From assembly GCF_963924675.1 (NCBI RefSeq), contig NC_089221.1, positions 90,314,998 through 90,378,997 of the forward strand: a stretch of DNA of 64,000 nt. Direction: 5' to 3'. The notes beneath the pieces are model-generated. The model saw nothing but the letters and a program-made list of their open reading frames with translations. It searched no databases and was not told the origin of the DNA. Shown piece by piece: positions 1 to 12,500 of this stretch. Within the stretch, counting starts at the first letter, position 1, and every line of letters starts with the position of its first letter. The translations under genes and the position numbers were made by a program. The DNA is from Phocoena phocoena. Its lineage: Eukaryota; Chordata; Mammalia; Artiodactyla; Phocoenidae.

Positions 1-2190
1 AAGCTGGGAGAAGGAATAGTGAAAGTGTGGTTTAAAAAAAAGAAAAGGAAGAACCACATGCTTCCATGGCAGGTCTGTTTCAGTGGAATCTGAGCTTCCT
101 ATCTAAAAGCACCTTGGAAAAGACTATGTTTGCAAGAACAGGAAGTAGGCAACTCCAGAGTGACTGTCAGTGTGGAGGCAGGCAGACCACTGAGATTACT
201 CCAGCATCCTTCCTTCTCTGTACTAGACCAGCCCAAGTCTGGACTGTGCGTCATGAGCTGTTTATTTGCCTCCCAGGTTAGTTAGACCAGGTCTGTTTTG
301 GATTTAAAAGAAGGTTACTGATGTAGGTGTTATGTTCCTCCAAAACAGGGCTTCTAAAAAACCTGTTGGTTTTTAAAATCAGTGTTTATTAGAAAAAAAA
401 TGACAGATTCCCAGTTTTGTTGTGTATGTTTCAGTTATTAGGCCTTTTTCACATATATCATACTTAATTGGTAGAATCTTTAACCAGAATTTGTAATCTG
501 TGTGATCGAAATGCTATACCTTTCTTATTATGCATTTACTTTTGTGTCATTGTGAGAATTATTGAAATGAAGAGCATAAAGTATGTAGACTAGTGCCTAG
601 CTCATACGTTGATCAGTAAGCAGTGGTAGTTATTTATCTAGTGCTTTATAAATGAAACACAGTGATGCATCATTATTTTCTTAAATTTGAGTCTTGGAAT
701 GAAATTTACTAAACTGTGTATTCCTGAAAGCAGATGTTAAAATTTTCACTTGTGGAGAAATAATCAACGTGAACATTTACAGGCCTGGAAATCAGCAGGT
801 ACCTCAGAGAATAAATTAGATCTTGTAATGGATGATAAGTTGAGTCAGTCAACATGGATAAAAAGGTTATCTGGTTGTGGGAATTACTACCATTTCTATT
901 CTTGGTGCTTTAAGATGGGAGTACAGTTGTTTTTTTTTTTTAAATATAGTCATGATAATATTTGCTCTTTAGAAACATTATCTACATGTTGACCTACTAA
1001 ATTTATCATTGTTGTGTATTGTCATTTAAGTGTATGTGTCAAACTAAGCAGTGTGTGTTAATTAATAATCATGTGTCAACTCCCAGTTAAGTTGGATAAG
1101 TTTACAAAAACAATGTCACAAAGTAAATACACACTAGGAGAGTTACTCTTATATTTTTGATCATTTAAATACAAAACAAAATACTCCCAAAATTGAAGGG
1201 GAGATATTCAAAATTAGGAGCCCTGGTTTTTCATGACAGTTCTTATTGCCTTACTTCTGCTATGACATGAGGGCTCAGTCCCTCTCTCCGTTCAGACACA
1301 GATTTGAGGAAAAGGGATGAGGACAGCAGGTTGATAGCAAGGTTCCATTTTTGCCCCAGAGTACACATTTTAAGGACAGTCACTGAAAGACCTTGCTTTA
1401 AATCCTGGGTGGGTTTTTTGAGGATTTATTTTATATTTGATTTCCTATCTATGTCACATTTCAGTTAGACTTTTGTTTGAAGGCTTAAACACCTCTCTTA
1501 GGGCTGTCACCTTCACTTTTCATTTTCCCAGGTGGGTGTGGGCCAGTTGCTGTTTTTCCATCTTGATCTGATAACTTGTCCTAAGCACACATTGAGTGCC
1601 ACTAATAAGATATTGGATTCTTGCTGGAGTGAGAAAGGGGCTCTCCTGCTCTTTTCCCCAAGCTGCTGCCTCTTATTCCTATAACTACTTCAGTGTCGTG
1701 AGAGAGGCGTCCGATTTATATTCCTTGGAAAAGTATGCCTTGCATTTCAGAATTGTTAGAATAAGGTGGTCTTGGCAGGTGGAGAGGGCTGAATTAGGCT
1801 GGTCCAGATAGATTTTAGAACGATTTGGCATGAAGAGAGTAGATTGTGCAGAGGAGATATGCCTAGGATTCTCCAGAGGCCCTCAGTTGCTGCTCAGAGC
1901 CATGACCCCAGCCTTTCCATCTGCATGACTTAGTCATTAGACCATCCTGGATATTTGCTCCATCTCTTCTTTCAGGCACAGGGCATGTGTTCGAGGTGCC
2001 CTCCAGTTTTTCTCTCCATACTCAAAGGAGTATGTTTCTTGGTTTCCTTAAGACCAGTGCTGAGCAACAGAGTCAAGAGGGTCTTGCCTTCCGACCCTGA
2101 TCCCTTGCCTCCTTAGTTTCATTTTTCCCTGCCATCTTAGAAAATATTCTTTTTAAAAAATGCTTAAAATTATTTTTATGTATAAATGCA
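1..2190. other. MAN2A1 intron, mostly unique AT-rich sequence
   Basis: No exon or confidently recognised interspersed repeat was found. Short A- and T-runs are present. Open frames here are short and resemble no known protein. Confidence 0.6.
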
Positions 2191-2196
2191 AATTAT

Positions 2197-2216
2197 ATAC
2201 ATGTGTGTGTGTGTGT
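2197..2216. repeat. Short (TG)n microsatellite
   Basis: An alternating TG tract lies in intron sequence and is followed by ACACAC, giving a weak inverted pair. Confidence 0.7.
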
Positions 2217-2340
2217 CTATTTACACACATACTCTTTTGACAAAAATTTCACACATTATGGATATAACATAAAGTCTCTCTGGAATCTGTGTCTGGCCCC
2301 TATCCACTGCTCAAGAGAGGTAATACAGATATTTGCACGC

Positions 2341-2350
2341 TCTCTCTCTT

Positions 2351-2384
<34 letters not shown>

Positions 2385-2387
2385 CCC
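2341..2387. repeat. Compound (TC)n(AC)n microsatellite
   Basis: About 30 bases of TC with one interruption pass directly into about 17 bases of AC. Such compound tracts are often polymorphic. Confidence 0.9.
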
Positions 2388-2489
2388 TACAGAAATGTAT
2401 AGTATTATGTTTGTGTCTGTTTCAGCATAAAGTTTATTGTACTGTGCAAACGCTCTGTTTGCTTTTCCCATCAGATCTTTCTCTGCCAG

Positions 2490-2660
2490 GACAGAGAGTT
2501 GCCTCCTTCTTTTCATTTGCTACACAGCATTCCATAGCATGGGTGTACCTGATTTTATTATTCATTTGCCTGTTGATGGACATCTAGCATGTTTCCCCAT
2601 TTTTTTTACTCTTGGCACCAGTGCGCTCACTGTAAACATGCTTGTGCTCGTGATTAGTGT
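2490..2660 (-). mobile_element. Old LINE-1 fragment (ORF2 3' region), antisense
   Basis: The plus strand reads like the reverse complement of the L1 ORF2 end: a target resembling ATTCCATAGCATGGGTGTACC, then a TGTTGATGGACAT motif, then a gap and AAACATGCTTGTG. It is divergent and short, so it is an ancient copy. Confidence 0.6.
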
Positions 2661-2994
2661 TCATTTTAGGTAGATAAGAGAGGTAATTAGGGTATGTGTC
2701 TTTAATATTTAATATATATTACTTTATTGGCTTCTAAAGTGACTGTGATATTTTAAAAGAGATTTTTGGATTGTTTTAAAGAAGTTTTGGGTTCTGGCAA
2801 GCCTTGTCCCTTAATTTTATTTCACTCAATTCAGTAACTCTCACAGCTTATCAGATCCTAGATCAGTGCCCTCTCTCCTTGTTTGAAAATAGTCTGGAGC
2901 TCTCCTCTCTACTTAAGCATTCCTACAAAGCTTTTCCCAATCCTTGGTCCCAAAGTAATTTCAACATTTTCCAGTAGTTGGTCTGCTATTGAGA

Positions 2995-3150
2995 CATGAT
3001 GGTTGAGAGGTTTAGTCCTGGTTCTGCCAGGCCTTGTGATCTGGGGCAGATAATTTCCTCCTAGGCTTAGGGTCAGGAATGATTATATGTAAAGCCTATA
3101 GTGTATGGTACATAGTAAGCACTTGGTACTTGTTGGCTGTTGTCATTCCC
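2995..3150 (+). mobile_element. MIR SINE fragment
   Basis: The core order matches MIR: a GTTCTGCC-like segment, a GTGATCTGGGGCAGAT segment, then GGTACATAGTAAGCACTTGG near the end. It is strongly diverged, as expected for this ancient mammalian SINE. Confidence 0.6.
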
Positions 3151-3159
3151 CCATGCAGC

Positions 3160-6100
3160 TGAACCCTTCACTCAGTTCTTGTGTACCTATTATGTGCTGG
3201 GAGCATAAGATAAATAAGACATGGTCCCTATACCTGAGGAACTGACCTTCTAACATGCATGTGCTTGCCCAAAATGAAAGTACTTACTCATCTTTTATCT
3301 ATTTGAATCTTATCTATAGCCCATCTGCTTTCTCCCAACCAGTTAACTTCTGCATCATGAGGGACAGCCTCTCACATCTTTACTCATTCTGTTTAACAGT
3401 GATTCAGCACCAACCACGTGCCCAAAACATTGTTAAAAACCGAAATATGAGATAGTGTATAAGACAGTCTGTGTTTGTGAGCAGCTCATAGGCTCTAGGG
3501 AGGAAAAATTAAAGAGCTCCAGGGTTCTGAAACACTCGTTTGGCTTCTCTGTTATAGCTTTTCACCTGTGAACTGGCTAAATTTTACTTTGCATTGTCTG
3601 TGTGTTAATAAGGATAAACAATCTCCATCCTCTCTTCTCCAAGGGCACAGAGTGTGAGGTGCTAGCAAAAGGGCACTTAGTTCTCTGTTGAAACCGGGGA
3701 ATGGCCTCACACCCGCTCCCCCTCCCCCATGGACTACTCTTGTTAAGTAGGAGCTATTTTCTTTCCCAGAATTGAAGAAAAACTAGAAGGACTTAGAAAG
3801 CCCTGGCCATCTATGCTCAGGTAGAACCATTTTAGTAAAAGTATCTTTTGCTGCCACATCCTGCAAAGATTCAGCATATCACTGGGACCACTGGGTTTGT
3901 ACCCCTGCTTCCTGGGGAGTTCTGCCCTCAGCCCCATGAGCTTCTTTGGGACTGACACGTCTTAGGAATTCTTGACACAGAATAGGAAAAGTCAGCAGTC
4001 TTCTTTCTCCCTCACACATGTTCTTCTTTTAAAAATAATTAATTTTCTTTGAGAACTCAGGGATACCTCCTTGCTTTTTTTTACCATTACAGGTTTCATT
4101 TGGTTTGTTCACAATAAGTATATTAAGTCTGAACTTACTTTAAGTCTGCCCTGGCACAGAATTTAAGTCAATGTCTTGCTGAATTGTGAATGGACGTGAA
4201 GGCTCCTTTTAAAGGAGCTTTAAGTGTTTGTTGCCCCAACAGGATCTGAGCATAATACTGAGCTTGAGAAAGATGATTTTCTCAATAGAAATAATTTATC
4301 ATTGCTAGAGATAATGTGAAATTACTAATTTTTTCTCGAAGCATGTTTTTTTGTAAATGTTTTCCAGAGATACATACCTTGAAATTAATGATGGTCTCCT
4401 TTGTGAAGACTTTATTTCATTTCATGTATTTTGTTAACCCCTGAGATAATAGTCCATCTAGAGAGGAGAAAACATAAAGCAGTACTAAAAACGCTATGAA
4501 TGCTTTCAGTAAAGTAGAGTCACTTGCCATCTGCTGTTTTCCCTAATGCTGCATTAATACTAGCATCTCTAGTGCTACATGTTGGGTTTTGGGCATCTTT
4601 GGTTCATTTGTGAATGCTTGTCTTTTAAAATTTTATATACAATTCATTTGGTTTTAGAAAAATATTCTGGATAATGTAAGTATACTGGAAGGAAAGTTTG
4701 CATTTAAAGTAATGCATTTCCCAGTTCAAAGAACACACTATTGTTCTATCACCAGCATATGCGCTTGCTTTTTTTTTTCCCCCCCAAACTTCCCAATAGT
4801 GGTGAAGAAGTTTGGATCAGCTATGTTGGCAGGTTCTTGTAATTCTCAGAAGGAAATGTATGTATGCATTTAATTAGCAGAGGTTAGTGGTTCAGACTGT
4901 GGCTATAAAGCAGGAAAAAAAATGGCACTTCTTTCCCCCACCCATGGAGATCATGCTCATCATAGTAAGAAACTGAAGTTGGCTCTGGTTGAGGTTGTTG
5001 AGTTGGAAAGACAACATCTACCAGAAGAGAATTTCTGTGAGCATTCTGAAAATTATATTGATGGAAACTGCAGCCCGTTTAGTATTGTTACCATATTATT
5101 ATTTATGGTGTACAATTTCCAGTTGTACTTTTCACATAAACCTATAATGCCTGGGCCAGCTGCATTTACATTTTTTCCACAAATCTCACAGATCCAAACT
5201 TCCTTTCTATTTGCTGTCTAAACTCTGGGGATTCTTCTTGGCTCCTGGAAAAAGTCTTCCTCACTCTCTTTCTCCCCTCCCTGCTTTTCTGTACACAGCC
5301 TTCTTTCTCTAAAGAGTACGCTGGTTATCAGCAGAGTGACAGATTGTGTGTGAGAAGGGGGAGAGGTGGGTCATGAATAACAACGGTGGTTAAGTGTCCA
5401 GGGTTCTTGGAACTTCAAAAAACTTCAGCTGTATGAAATAGGATATGGCCAATCTTTCTTCTTTGACCACTTTCGTAATCATTCTCTTTCTTAGAAGATC
5501 CTACAGTATCTTTTATATCCACTCAATCTGTATTAAGAGTGTTGGGTTTCTTCATAACTCCTCTCTCCAGCTCTGAAATAGACCCAAGGGTTCGCTGAGG
5601 ACCTGAAGATATAGTTAGGGTAGCATGACAGATAGAAATGAGTAAATACTTTAGGCTTATCCAAAAAAACAAAAATGTTCGATACATCTGGGACTTTTTC
5701 AGGCTCTCCTCTGCTTTATATAGCAAAGGGCAAAATGAATCACTCCATAACAAGGGATCCTAAGAGACACCAAACTCAATTTAAATTGATTTAAGTCCTG
5801 GGGAGCTCTCCAGATTATACTTCACAAATACTAATATGGTAATACCAGTTTTAGCCATAACTCATTGCATTGGACTTCCTGTCTCTTTTCCTGGCTATAG
5901 ATCATGGGTAGTAATACACTGTCTCTTGAACCACCAGGGTGTAAATTTCACTGCTCATAATTTCCAGTGTGTGAGGAGAGCCTGGTGAAGAAGTAGGCTT
6001 GAATGGCTCTGTTGGGGAGTGGCAGTGCACATGAGTGGTGGATTGGCCTGTAGTGTGGCTGACCTTTTCTCATTTAATGTCCTCTTTCCCCTCTGGAACT

Positions 6101-6378
6101 CATTGCAGAATCATTTGCATGTTATATTTCACCTACATTTATCTCATTCTAGCCTCTTCATCCTTCTGTTGAGTTATATATGCCCCTGAATAAATGTTTT
6201 CTATTGTCTGATTAAAAAAAAGGTGAATTGTGACACCATTTGGCATATGAGAGATAGTAAAGATAGGAAGTAGGAAACAGGAAAATACCTGTAACGTTAG
6301 AAAGAGTTCTGTATAGTATATTTAAGAAAAGCGGGTAGCAATTATTTTTTATTAATGTATATATTCTTTTAACTTTAG
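3160..6378. other. MAN2A1 intron, little recognisable content
   Basis: Positions 3170-3250 and 3395-3520 have two pieces resembling a common ancient mammalian repeat with 'TATGTGCTGGGAGCATA...CATGGTCCCT'-like wording, of uncertain family. The rest is AT-rich unique intron. A 99-codon open frame at 4922-5221 has no recognisable protein features. Confidence 0.45.
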
Positions 6379-6512
6379 GAATAGAAGGACAGTCTGTGGA
6401 AATTTCCAATATTGTGGACATCCGAAAAGAACATAACCGTGAGATTGCAATGAGAATTTCTTCTAGCATCAACAACCAAAATAGATTTTATACTGACCTA
6501 AATGGATACCAG
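6379..6512 (+). CDS. MAN2A1: MAN2A1 coding exon (first in window; probably sixth from last)
   Basis: The acceptor is AG at 6377-6378 after a T-rich tract and the donor is GT at 6513-6514. The exon has 134 bp: two bases finish a codon begun in the missing upstream exon, then 44 codons from [15 protein letters not shown] to FYTDLNGYQ, ending in phase 0. The preceding exon is not in the window, so the first 6.38 kb is intron. Confidence 0.95.
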
Positions 6513-9500
6513 GTAATTTCCCTTTAAAATGTTTAAGTAATGGTTATAATATGTAACTTTTATATGTGATGATGGGCCAGTTAATTTTGGAATCTTTGAA
6601 AAAATATGCTTAAGGTTGCAAATTATTTCTAAAATAAAACTGAATTTTAACACAGTTTTAGGTTCTGTATTCAACCATATTTTCAAAGTTAGAACAAATA
6701 TATTTGCAAGACTACTTTGTGAAATGTCTATTTGTAAGGATTTATTTTTTCAAAGGAAGATTTATTGACCATTACGCATGTTAAATACCTTGATGCTAAA
6801 ATGTATATGAATTTATATAATAGAAAGGAAATATTAATTAGGGACTGATGGAGTATATCTTTTTTTTTTCCTCATAAGGAATTGGTCTATGTATATTTAG
6901 TTTATTCCACATATGTTTTTAAATGTATGATTTAATACTGGGCGCTTTTAAATTTCAGGAAAATTCTTCTCTCTACTGATGTATATGTGTGTGTACATAT
7001 ATATACACACATATATGTGTACATAGACATAGATATACAAATAAAAACATCAGTTTAGAAATGTGAGTAGGTGTGTATTTAGTCAAAATTTTCATGAAAT
7101 AGTTTGAAATAGTAATGGGAAAATTGATTCATAAAAATTTTTAAGATTGTCATTTCTCTAATTTACTAGAGGTCTTTTGATTGTTACCTAAATCTCTGTA
7201 TTCAGAGTGTATGTGTGTAACAACATATCTTTGAAATAATACTATTAGAAACATGAGCATGTTTGTTTTTGTTTGTTTGTTTGTTTGTTTTGCGGTACGC
7301 GGCCCTCTCACTGTTGTGGCCTCTCCCTCTGCGGAGCACAGGCTCCGGACGCGCAGGCTCAGCGGCCATGGCTCACGGGCCCAGCCACTCCATGGCATGT
7401 GGGATCTTCCCGGACTGGGGCATGAACCCGTGTCCCCTACATTGGCAGGCGGACTCTCAACCACTGCGCCACCAGGGAAGCCCCATGAGCATGTTTTTAA
7501 GGCATTAGCATTTAAGAAATTTCTGGCTACGAATAGAAATAATTTCACAAATGCTGTTACTTTGATTTTCAACTGGGATGAGTGGAAGGGATTGTGATAA
7601 TTTTCTCTTCTACAGTTTCCTGCAAAAGTTAAATTTAAACCTTTTCAGAGCATAAAAATTGCAGCATACATTTTGAATTAACATGTTAATTCTTCTACAG
7701 CTGTTTGGTTTTCAAATGAAGCCCTGGCTTTATGGTGATTCATTTTCCTTGTGTACAAAAGAAAGGCTTTTCTTAAAGTCTTACAGAAGCAGTAATATGT
7801 ATGTGTGGGTGTATACATGAATGAAAAAACTTAGTAAAAATGAATAAAAATGTGAATTTTCTTTACAAGGTTCGACCATTTTAATAAATAGGAAAATATT
7901 ATTTTTAAGTCTATAGCCTAAGTGTTTCCTCTTTTTTAGGATAGGCCATTTCTTAAGCTTTGAAAAGAGTAGTTACTTGGGCCAAACTAGAAATCTAGAC
8001 CCGCAGGTGGGGAATGAGGGTAACAGCTATACAACTGTGACAGTTTTAAATGTCTTTTTTTTAAGTATACAACTAAATGGAGTAGGAAGATCAGGATAGG
8101 AGATTTCTTTCTAATTAGCTTCCCTTCCTTCCTTCCTTTTTTTTTTTTTTTTAACATTTTACAGTTGTTTTTTCCACCAGTTTGTTAATGTCCTAGGGCT
8201 GTGATATAAACGACCACAAACTGGGTGGCTTAAAACAACAAAAATTTATTCTCTCACAGTTTTGGACATTAGGAGTCCAGAATCAAGATGTAGGCAGGGC
8301 CCCACTCCCTCCATCGGCTCTAGGGAAGTATAACCTTGCATTTTCTAGCTTCTGGTGGTTGCAGACAATCCTTGGTACACCTTGCCTTGTAGACATATCA
8401 CTCCAATCTCTGCCTGTAATGTCACATGGTCTCTTTGTGCCTCTGAATGTCTCTCTCTGTGTCCAAATTACCCATTTCTTGTAAGGACACCATTCTTTTT
8501 TTTTTTTTTAAATCTTATTTTTTAATTTATTTTTGGCTGTGTTGGGTCTTCATTGCTGTGCACGGGCTTTATCTAGTTGCGTTGAGCGGGGGCTACTCTT
8601 CTTTGCGGCGTGCGGGCTTCTCATTGCGGTGGCTTCTCTTGTTGCGGAGCACAGGCTCTAGGCGTGTGGGCGCACGGGCTTCAGTAGTTGTGGCGCACAG
8701 GCTTAGTTGCTCTGTGGCATGTGGGATCTTCCCAGACCAGGGACTGAACCCGTGTCTCCTGCATTGGCAGGCTGATTCTTAACCAGTGCGCCACCAGGGA
8801 AGTCCCAAACATCTAGTTTGTTTTTTCTTTTTTTTTTAACATCTTTATTGGAGTATAATTGCTTTACAATGGTGTGTTAGTTTCTGCTTTATAACAGAGT
8901 GAAACAGTTATACATATACATATGTTCCTATATCTCTTCCCTCTTGCGTCTCCCTCCCTCCCACCCTCCCTATCCCACCCCTCCAGGCGGTCACAAAGCA
9001 CCGACACCATTCTTTAGATTATCACTCACGCTAATCCAGTATAACTTGATTTTATCTGCGGAGACCATATTTCAAAGTAAAATCACATTCACAGGTTCTG
9101 GGCGAACAGGAATTTGGGGGGACACTATTCAGAACCAGTAAGTTGAATGACCTACTGCAGGGTTGTTGTGAAGATTAAAGATCTTATCTGTGAAATTCTC
9201 AATACTGTGCCTGGCATTAATGGTTACTCAGTACATGTTAACTATTATGTTTATGTTGAACTTCTCCTTTTCTGAGTTTCATGTCGAACTTTCATGAGTT
9301 TAAAAGAAGAGATGGCATTTTTATGTGGTATAAGATTTCTGATAACAAAGTCTCTGTTTGATGTCTCCTCCTGAGGTTTGAGTGAGTCTCCTTGACCCAG
9401 ATCAGCTTAGTGCATTGTCAGTCTCTCAAAATATAAAATTAGAGTTGTATTTCATGCATTCAGATACTAGACCAAGAAAAATTGGAATTTGGAACTATCT

Positions 9501-12500
9501 ACATTGAAACTAAACAAGAAGAGTAAGCCTTGAATAGTTTTTAAATATAAATATGCATTTGATTATTATAACATAGTATGTTAGAGGATTTGGTGAGGAG
9601 ATGTGTGGTATTTATTAAAATTGATTCAAGAATCATAAGAGATATTTCTTGAAAGGGGATAGAGAGCTATTATGCTTAGCCTTCATTATAAAAGCAGTAT
9701 GTTAGATGTAAATGAGAAGTGAATCCTTAATACCTTTATAATTTGTTTTATGCAAATATTGGAGAGCTAGAAAACTTGTTAAGGATTTTTATTCTGAATT
9801 TAAATAGTAATGCCTATTTTAAAAATCTGGACAAGTTCTACCTTTCTCACTTAAAAATTGTTTTCTAAGATGCTCATGATTTTTCTTCATATTGTTTTGA
9901 AGAATGTTTTCATTTCTAAGTTAGCTGTTCTATTGGACAAGAAAGGTGCTGTACCTTTTTCTGTTTGGAAGGAAAACCATCTGTAGTGGATAGTAATTTT
10001 TTTAAGTACATGTGTAAATATCACTTGATTTTTTTTTCCTTAACGAGAACTGTTTGGTCTTACAGATTCAACCTAGAATGACACTGAGCAAATTGCCTCT
10101 CCAGGCGAACGTTTATCCGATGACTACAATGGCATATGTCCAGGATGCTGAGTATCGCTTGACCCTGCTCTCTGCTCAATCTTTAGGTGTTTCCAGTTTG
10201 AAAAGTGGTGTGTTGTTTAGATTCTTTTTTGCTCTTATAAGTTTCACTCCCCAGTGTATAATCTTTCTGCTGGTAATATGTATTAATTATCATCCCCAGT
10301 CACAGGCTTTCCTCTTTTGAGAACCAGACTGTTAATTTTGAGCTTTGTGAGACCAATGTAAAATAATAAATTTCCTTCATCTTCCGATGAAAAAAGAGGG
10401 ACCTAAAAGTCCATGAAACTGATTATATTTAAAGATAATTTACTTCTCCTGATGGCTCATTGTTTGCAGAAGTCTGTCATTATTGTGACTGATTGGGAAT
10501 GGAAATTCAGACTCAAATTAAACTAAGTTTAGATAGAGTTCAGATAACTTAACCAGGTTTGCAAAGGTGGAAAGTTACAGTTCAAACTTAGGTCCTTCTC
10601 TGAATCCCATCCTTCTAGGACACTACCAGCTGAAAAGAAGAAAGGGAGTAGGGATGATACAGATATGGGGATAAAGAGGTGACAGACATGACTTTACAGA
10701 TTCCAAAAGAGAGAATGAAATGGAGTGAAAGAGAAAATAGATAGTAGACGCTGATTGATTTTTTTTTTAGAACTTTCTATTGGGAGACTTTCTCCCTCAT
10801 AATACATATTTTTAATTATCATATACGTGTCAATTGCTCTTCTTTCCTTACATACTAAGAGGTGCTAAGACAAGCATGTTATGGAGCCAGGCAGATAATA
10901 AATGTGTACAGATGCCTGGCATATTCATTTTATATTGGGCATATGCATACAAACCCACTATTTGTATTATGTATATACATGCATTCTGTACTTCCACACC
11001 CAGAAAACCTTACTACTTATCATTTTTCTTTGTGGCCTTCATTAAACAAAATCATGAGATCCTGTCATGAAGACATGAATACAGTTATAAAAATAATAAT
11101 GGCATCATGTTGGGGCTCCAGTGGGGAGTGCTGGGATTTGAGTGAATTGCGGAGCACATCCCCCCTGTACACTGGGGTGACCACTGCTTTGTGTCAGCTA
11201 CTTGTCACCATGGAGAAAGGGGCCCAGTGTTGCCAAATTTTTCAGTTTTTGAAGAAAAGCCCAGAAGTTTGGAATTTTATGAGAAGTTGCCCATTCTGTA
11301 ACTTGTGACATAATTTTTTAAAAATCAGAACATAAAGCCTCTTTGTGTCAGAGATGACTCCTGAGCTACCCATTTTTAAACTCTGCCTTAACTTCTCAAA
11401 ACTGGGCTCTACTTAAATAGGGGACTAGACCTTAGGATTCAAGTGGTCATGAACCAAACAGTATTATCTCACTTCCCTGATCAAGAGAGCTATGGACATA
11501 AAAACAATTTGAGTATAGGCCAGGAAGTTACTCAGTGTCACATAGTATATGGGCTAACATTTGGAGGCAGAGAGAAGAGTTAGAACTGACCAAGAGATTG
11601 ATATAATAATTTGAGTGTGAAGAGATCAAATTCTACATAGGCATGGGGACAGTTAGCCCCAGTGCCTGAAGAGCATGTTCTGGACAATTGTCTTATGAAA
11701 TATGGAGAAAACAACAATGAAAATTCTAACCAGCACTGTTAATTTTATGTACTGGATACCTAAACTGAGAAGATAGAAACTAAACAGAGTTGGTTTGACT
11801 ATGTAAGCATAATAGTTATTAAAATCCTTTACGTAGTTCCCTTTTATGCCAAATGATTGCTCAATACAGTAACAAATATGAATGAATGGATGGATGAATA
11901 TATATATTTAAACACATATAACTTTAGTGGGTTTTGGGGGAGTATAATCTCAAGCATATAAATATGTCTCTGGGTGATTTCTTTTCAGTTTTTTTTTTAG
12001 TTTGTAATTTTATAACCTAACCATTAGCTTACAATTTAAACTAAAGGAGTTGTAGAATTATTGCATAGCAAATAAAGGAACCAAATATGACAACTTTTGG
12101 GGCCATAGGAGAAAAGACAAACTAACACAGTATCAGAGAGGGAAGGGGGTACGTGGTGGGTGTCTCCAAATTCTAGGGCTTCAGAGAATCACAGCATATC
12201 AAGTAACCTAAAATTTTACTTCAAATCCTTTTTAGATTCTGTCCTTCTGTGTTTGTCTTATTACTCCATGCGTGATGTACATTTTTTAATGAACCTCATA
12301 AACATTTTTAAATTCCAAATGAAGCCACTAAATTTTTGGAGGATTTAATTTACTGGTTCTATTCATTTTTTGTAAGTTTCACTTTAATTTTGATCTCTTC
12401 TGTCCCATTTTTAAATTTCTTATTAGATTTTACTAGAAGCTGATAAAGAAAAGGAGAAATACAATCTTGCTTTATGAGTTTATACTAGCTGCTTTGAGCT

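Larger units (their letters stand above)
8183..9140 (-). mobile_element. MLT1-type LTR (ERVL-MaLR relic), split by a younger insertion
   Basis: The left arm (8183-8498) has ACCACAAACTGGGTGGCTTA, the reverse complement of the typical MLT1 LTR end, and the right arm (9003-9140) has CACATTCACAGGTTCTGGG-like wording, the other half of the same LTR. Another LTR of this kind lies in the opposite orientation at 41571-42031. The arms are separated by a 504-bp L1/SINE block flanked by 13-bp direct repeats. It is a solitary non-coding LTR. Confidence 0.8.

Noticed and set aside
2341..2387. Possible regulatory GA/CA element
   Set aside because: Fits an ordinary compound microsatellite; nothing links it to regulation.
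7150..7572. 140-codon minus-strand frame
   Set aside because: Its core is simply the translated CHR SINE; similar text arises from the SINE at 46425-46560.
10862..11308. 148-codon plus-strand open frame
   Set aside because: Intronic, no domain, no ribosomal context; adjacent MAN2A1 exons splice across it.
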